Assembly: GCA_036365455.1 (NCBI GenBank)
Contig: JAWQUS010000017.1
Span: 3,038,001-3,102,000 of the forward strand
Length of the DNA stretch: 64,000 nucleotides
Source: Macrosoma leucophasiata
Taxonomy: Eukaryota; Arthropoda; Insecta; Lepidoptera; Hedylidae
Direction of reading: 5' to 3'
Shown: one piece after another, positions 59,170 through 64,000 of the stretch
How positions within the stretch are numbered: position 1 is the first letter of the stretch
Layout of the letters: each line of letters opens with the position of its first letter
Translations under genes and position numbers: made by a program
The notes under the pieces: model-generated
Told to the model about the DNA's origin: nothing
Databases searched by the model: none
What the model saw: the letters and a program-made list of their open reading frames with translations, nothing else

Positions 59170-59580
59170 AAACAGTGCAGGGAATTGATTTGGGAGGGGG
59201 ACAGGGAGGCGGCCCGCATTAGGGCCCACCCGTTTGGGGGCCACCCTCTGCAAGTGATTTTTAAATAACCAAAGTTGGTTAGCGGGTGCAAACGCAAACG
59301 AATGTGGAGTATTTCCTCTTTTTTTGCTCATCCGCTCCGGGTGCCATTCATGTTGGCTAAAGTCACACCGCGGACACTCCGCCAAAATTCCATACAAACG
59401 CTTATTTTGGTCTCTATTACACATTCATCAATAAGTGACGTGTTACACGTGCACCTGTTTGCGTAGCACCTAGAAAATATCAACCGTTGCCCATAATAGG
59501 GGGAGGTGGTTGGTTGATGCGTGGAAATCGGGCGGGACGTCGAAGTGTCCATTCTATACGTAGTATTATTACGGTTGCTA
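59170..59580 (-). mobile_element. Second copy of the THAP-type DNA transposon, truncated
   Basis: On the minus strand its terminus GTAATAATACTACGTATAGA then GGACACTTCGACGTCCCGCC matches the left end near 28842. CCAAAATAAGCGTTTGTATG on the minus strand matches 29653. It lies in the intron of the minus-strand gene. No THAP exon is present. Confidence 0.7.
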
Positions 59581-59786
59581 TAGATGGATAGCAGTCGCTA
59601 AACCTTGTCGGAGGCCTTACGGCTTGAAAACATCCGACAACGGGTTGGCCACTAACCCGTATCTCCACCAATCCGCGTTGGAGCAGCGTGGTGGAGTAAG
59701 CTCCAGGCCTCCCCCCATAAAGGGGAGAGACTCGTGCCTAGCAGTGGGCAGTATAATGGGTTGCCATTATTATTATTATTATTATT
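59571..59786 (+). mobile_element. Family D retroposon, truncated, with (ATT)n tail
   Basis: GGTTGCTATAGATGGATAGC, GGTTGGCCACTAACCCG and GGGTTGCCATTATTATTATT. It follows directly on the transposon end at TATTATTAC, and the same ATTACATATTCTCTG flank seen at 29947 resumes after the tail. Confidence 0.8.
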
Positions 59787-60265
59787 ACATATTCTCTGCT
59801 TAAGTGGCTCATTTCTTGATTAAAGTGTACAATACATTATTAACTTACAAAAGCAAATTTGCACTCGTGAGATTCCTCCATTACAAAGTAATTCAACACT
59901 TGTTTCACACTAAATATTCGATATCGAAATGAAGATATTGTATACAACACAATTCTTTAAATACAGCACCATTAAGTATGTATTATTATTAAATAGTTAA
60001 GAAACAAAGGATTATTTTAATTATCTATTTTGAACTCATTAACAAATAGGAACTATTCATTAGCTAACTAATATAATAATATAGTTATAATACCACTTTT
60101 GAAATAATTACGAAATTAGTAATTTATTTAGAAAAATATGTTTTTTTACTAATTTAATGTCACGTTTTGAGAGATAGATTAGTATAGTTTGGGAAAATCA
60201 CGAATGTAATTATTATTGTATACTCATTTTTTTACCGTCTTATTTTGTTAAGTGAATAGGCTTTT

Positions 60266-60540
60266 ACTGGTGGTAGAGCTCCAGTGACGGAGCTCGCGGG
60301 CGTAGGCACCACCGCATTACCTAATATACTTACCGCTAAATGGTAGTGTTCAGCACTATCGTGTTTCGGTCAGGTGGTAATGTACGGCCCTGTAATTTTC
60401 GGCACAGAGGCATATCACCTTAGGCCTCAGGAGTGGCAACACATCTTCATTTTGACCTCTGGTCTTTGTGTGGGTGTCTATAGGCTGCAGTCATCACTTA
60501 ACATCAATGTAAACTGCAAGCTTATTTGCCACTTTTTTTA
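60266..60540 (+). mobile_element. Retroposon family C, plus-strand copy
   Basis: ACTGGTGGTAGAGCTCCAGT through GGTCTTTGTGTGGGTGTCTA to CTTATTTGCCACTTTTTTTA. Confidence 0.9.
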
Positions 60541-61047
60541 CGACAATTTTGGCCTACCAAAAAATGGCCGCAAGTTTTTTTCTATAGGTATATTTTTTTG
60601 GTAAAGGTTATTTTTCTAGTTTTTTCAATAAAATATCGTCCACTTCACGGGAATATGTATAAATACTATGAAAAATCACGGCTGCCGTTGCGCACTTGGC
60701 CGGCCCTACATTTGTTCCGCCCCGATAACTTTTATTATTTATATATTGTCAAATTGAAGCTTTTTTTTTATTTATTATAATACTCGGGAGCCAAATTAAA
60801 TCGGCCTCAAATATGAGTTGCTGGCTGTTAAATATAAGATAATTTCATAAAATGCTTGCGGCCAAATCTTGATAGGCAACCTAGTGGATATATATTCTCT
60901 GGATTATAAATATGGATAAAAAATAAGTTTGCAGCATATCTGGATGAAAGAAATGATTACGCAGTGGGATCCTAACCTATTATATGTCGATAATATGTAG
61001 AATATAAACTGCTTTACGTAAAATAATATCCTATTAACATATAAAAT

Positions 61048-61320
61048 AACTAGCTGACCCGGCAAACTTCGTATTGCCTCACAATGAAATAATGTGTCAA
61101 AAGTTTGATAGATACGGACTATTTGTATAGGAAAATGAAATTAAATGTAGAGATTCCCGTGGGAATGAGTGATTTTCCCGCAGTAAAAAGTAGCCTAAAT
61201 GTTGGCCAGGCTTAGTATCTATACATCACAATAAGTTTCATTCGAATCCGTCCAGTATCTTCGGAGATTAGCCTGGACAAAGGGACAAACAGACAGACAA
61301 AAAATTTAAAAATCATTGAA
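61048..61320 (+). mobile_element. Non-LTR 3'-end-like repeat (AACTAGCTGACCCGGC...)
   Basis: ACTAGCTGACCCGGCAAACT, TTCATTCGAATCCGTCCAGT and CTTCGGAGATTAGCCTGGAC, ending after an ACAGACAGAC block. This is a widespread arthropod retroposon end type; related to 23160-23405. Confidence 0.65.
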
Positions 61321-61473
61321 AGTATTCTAATACAATTTTAACATCGCCCCCAATTGTTTTTTCGTAAATATATACAATGTACAGACACGCGGATTTTTCT
61401 GTTTTATTATAGGTATGTATAGATGATGTCAACACGTATAACACAAATTGCGAATAAAATATTCAAAGCTTAC

Positions 61474-61551
61474 CTCAGCATTCATATTTTGTAAGTTCAT
61501 ACGCTCGTTTATCACCAAGTGCCCAAATTTCGAACAATCACCATTAAAAAA
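61474..61551 (-). CDS. Upstream exon of the minus-strand NQ-repeat gene
   Basis: On the minus strand, ATATTACAG precedes and GTAAGC follows a 78-nt open exon encoding FFNGDCSKFGHLVINERMNL and QNMNAE. It joins in phase 0 to VHQWLDAHEKYF of the terminal exon across a 2.4-kb intron. Exons further upstream were not identified. Confidence 0.55.
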
Positions 61552-61943
61552 CTGTAATATCATAAAAGTTGAACGATTAAAATGTACAAGCGTATTAATT
61601 TTTCAAATGACAGTACCCTAAAGCCGTACAGTCATGCGCGTTAATACCGAAACCTTGGAACTTCTGTTCGGACAATATATCCATGCCGAGCAAGAATTAA
61701 AATTATTTTCGGATAATTCGTCCAAGCGGAGATAGAATTAATTTCTAGAGTTTTAGTTAGCCGGCCGTGTAGTTTCGTTAACGATTATGACTTGGGAATA
61801 AATGTTTTAATATAGAAAGGGTTCTGACCTCTCTTCTAAAATGGAGGCCATTTTATGTTTGGATGTTTGAAAAAGTTATTTCCAAATTTGATGTTTTGAA
61901 GGAAATGTTTAACGATAGCTGTTTGCTTAATTTTTATTTCTAA

Positions 61944-62145
61944 CTAGCGGCCGGCCCCGGCTTCGCCCGCGCTGCTCCGTCCCTTTTAGTCATAGCGTGA
62001 TAATATACAGCTTATAGCTTACCTCAATAAGTGGGCTATCTAACACTGAAAAAACTTTTCAAATCGGACCAGTATTTCTTGAGATTAGCGCGTTCAAACA
62101 AACAAACAAACAAACTCTTCAGCTTTATAATATTAAGTATAGATT
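61944..62145 (+). mobile_element. Repeat with CTAGCGGCCGGCCCC start
   Basis: ACTAGCGGCCGGCCCCGGCT, GATTAGCGCGTTCAAACAAA and CTTCAGCTTTATAATATTA. The same end block is at 55850-55895. Confidence 0.6.
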
Positions 62146-62439
62146 AATATGTTGGAGTGCAATTAGGCAGATAAGCAGCGCTCCATTTCCTAATGAGTCT
62201 ACTAATTGGTTATTATTAAAAAAATAGGCATTAAGTTACATAATTATTGCATTGCTATTGTGTTTTGATAAGAAATTCTTGTTTGTACCTGTTAATGTTA
62301 ACAAAAAAGCATAACAGACATGTTTTTTAAGTGGAGGAGGTAGGTAAATACGATTTGAAATTGATAAGAGAGATTGGAACATTCCGTTGATACCTACTTT
62401 AATTCTTAACTATTTTTGGACGATTATTTATTTATTCTT
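62146..62439. other. Intergenic sequence before the LINE
   Basis: AT-rich, nothing recognised. Confidence 0.4.
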
Positions 62440-63530
62440 AGAGTATGGTATTGATGGCAGTCTGCTCCGTGCAATACAGTCCACGTATGTGGGCTGTCAA
62501 GCATGTGTGCGGGTAGATGGTAACATGTCACCCTGGTTTGATGTTAACATCGGTGTCAAACAGGGTTGCGTGCTTTCGTCTAGGCTGTTTATTATATATC
62601 TGGACAAATGCCTCCAGAGGGTGAAGTTGATGGATGTGGGAGTGCGTATGGGTGACTTAGTGGTGAACTGTCTGCTTTACGCAGATGATGCGGTAATTGT
62701 TAGCTCTACACCATCTGGGCTACAAGCACTAGTCACAGTCATGAAAGAGGATTGTATGGAGAAAGGCTTACAATTGAATGTGGATAAAACGAAAGTATTA
62801 GTATTTGAAAGAGATGAACAGAGAACAAATGCAAGGGTAGTAGTAGATGATGCAGTGTTAGAACAGGTTGATGAAATTGTATATCTTGGATGTGCTTTTA
62901 GCAAGGATGGTAGGTATACCACTGACATAGAAAGAAGAGTGCTTGCTGGGAATTGCGTGAATGGAGCGTTGGGTAAGCTGCTAGAATCTAAACATCTCAG
63001 CCAGCGGGCTCGACTAGCCGTACATAATGCTGTACTTACTCCAACGCTTTTATATGGAAGCGAGAGCTGGGTATGCAGGAAAGAGCATGAAAGTAAGTTG
63101 AACGCGGTCGAGATGAGATCTTTGCGCAAGATCTGCGGTGTATCACTCACCGATCGCGTTCGTAATGAAGATGTAAGAAAGAGACTTTGTGTGAATGATA
63201 GTATCGGTGTAAAAATGAAAAAAGGCATGCTCCGATGGTTCGGGCATATAGAAAGAATGTCGAATGAGCGAATGACTAAACAGATATACAATGCGAATGT
63301 GGATGGTTGCAGAGGCCCAGGAAGACCAAGGCTGACCTACCATGACCAAATAGGTCGAGTTCTGTCTGATGGTGGGGTCAAAAGTCTTAGGAATCGGCGT
63401 GCATGTATGAAGAGAATGATGAAGGTAGACGAGGCACGAGAGGTTTGTCAGAACCGGGATGTCTGGCGCTCTACACTCTCTGCCTACCCCGTTAGGGACC
63501 TGGCGTGAAGATACATATTTATTTATTCTT
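62440..63530 (+). pseudogene. RTE-like LINE reverse transcriptase, 5'-truncated
   Basis: A single frame to TGA at 63506-63508 begins homology at about EYGIDGSLLRAIQSTYVGCQ. It has GVKQGCVLSSRLFIIYLDKC, the catalytic NCLLYADDAVIVSS, QLNVDKTKVLVFERDEQRTN, the YLGCAFSKDG block and LTPTLLYGSESWVCRKEH, ending GRPRLTYHDQIGRVLSDGGV. The frame is open for its whole length, so the copy is young, but endonuclease and the early RT blocks are missing. The fragment at 1498-1985 is a related, broken copy. Confidence 0.88.
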
Positions 63531-63849
63531 AATATAACAATAAAAAAAAATTGTTATCACATTATTTTTTTTTAGTTTGACCTTTTTAAAAAAAAATATA
63601 TTTACAAGTGATTAAAAGTTTAAATATATTTATTTCTCACTAAGAATTAACAAAAAATCAATTATGAATCTTGAATTTGATGTTAAGATGTGTTTCAGTG
63701 TCGGAATTATTTTACACATAAAGAAAATAATGAAAGAAGCAAGAGCAATATAGTTCAGAATAATTCAAGAATCGTATTACCAATACTTCATGAATCAACT
63801 AAAACCGGGTTATAGAATAGTTTCTCTGAATATCTAACATAGATATACT

Positions 63850-64000
63850 ATGGTCACCAGATCGTGAAAATCTAAAATCATGTTAGAAAATCATGGAGGC
63901 AAGTGACCCTCCAGTCCCCATATGTTGTCTTAGGTATTGGTTCAAAATATGAGACGCAGCGACGAAAAATCTGTTGAACTGTTCGACATGGTGCCATCGT
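63850..64000 (-). other. Open frame at the window end, unassigned
   Basis: On the minus strand a frame entering from the window edge reads APCRTVQQIFRRCVSYFEPI then PKTTYGDWRVTCLHDFLT before a stop. It has a coding look but I cannot name it; it could be a retroelement edge or an exon of the minus-strand gene. Confidence 0.25.

Noticed and set aside
62677..63291. 204-codon minus-strand frame
   Set aside because: Antisense shadow of the LINE reverse transcriptase on the plus strand.

Overview
This window is AT-rich animal nuclear DNA with introns and many transposable elements. It is most likely from a moth or butterfly. The basis is two tRNA-derived SINE families with classic B boxes, retroposons with (ATT)n, (ATC)n or poly-A tails, two mariner elements, and the close protein resemblance of the main gene to insect CAMTA. 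The species cannot be named from this sequence.

Main gene (1-35200, + strand). The first 35 kb is the downstream part of one CAMTA gene (calmodulin-binding transcription activator). I could follow 18 exons with consistent splice phases: the end of the CG-1 DNA-binding domain (1-120, 4479-4525, 4609 onward), a long transactivation exon (to 5640), the IPT/TIG domain (about 6104-6350 and 7744 onward), ankyrin repeats (8450-8719, 13640-13830), Ser/Pro-rich linkers (15177-21112), IQ motifs (21809-28557) and a short acidic tail ending in TGA at 35198-35200, with AATAAA at 35335. The upstream exons lie outside the window. Inside this gene the exon encoding the first IQ motifs is present as a tandem array of four units. 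Unit 1 is intact, unit 2 is intact with its own splice sites, and units 3 and 4 are decayed. Units 1 and 2 cannot both be spliced in without a frameshift, so they look like mutually exclusive exons. I regard this as the most interesting host-gene feature.

Transposable elements in the CAMTA introns include an RLE-type LINE (about 9985-12836) interrupted by a second LINE (about 10645-11944), a mariner copy (18158-19618) itself interrupted by a retroposon, tRNA SINEs with clear target-site duplications (22.2-24.2 kb), a gag plus env retroelement remnant lacking pol (25.3-27.0 kb), an endonuclease fragment of a LINE (27126-27869), and a DNA transposon carrying a THAP-domain exon (about 28835-29960).

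Intergenic part. From 35.2 to about 43 kb the sequence is AT-rich, poor in recognisable elements and without a convincing gene. A second mariner lies at 43580-44817. A nearly intact Ty3/gypsy LTR element occupies 46827-52837. It has 1042-bp LTRs, a 4-bp target duplication, a gag with zinc knuckle, a slippery A AAA AAC at the gag-pol junction and a deletion removing RNase H and most of integrase. From 52.9 to 57.8 kb there are LINE ends, SINEs, tandem duplications and a TIR-bearing MITE family.

Second host gene (- strand, 58573-61551 and beyond). Two exons joined in phase encode the C-terminus of a protein I do not recognise, with a repeated NQ(L/P) motif. An RTE-like LINE reverse transcriptase (about 62440-63530, +) lies upstream of these exons. 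Exons further upstream are not identified.
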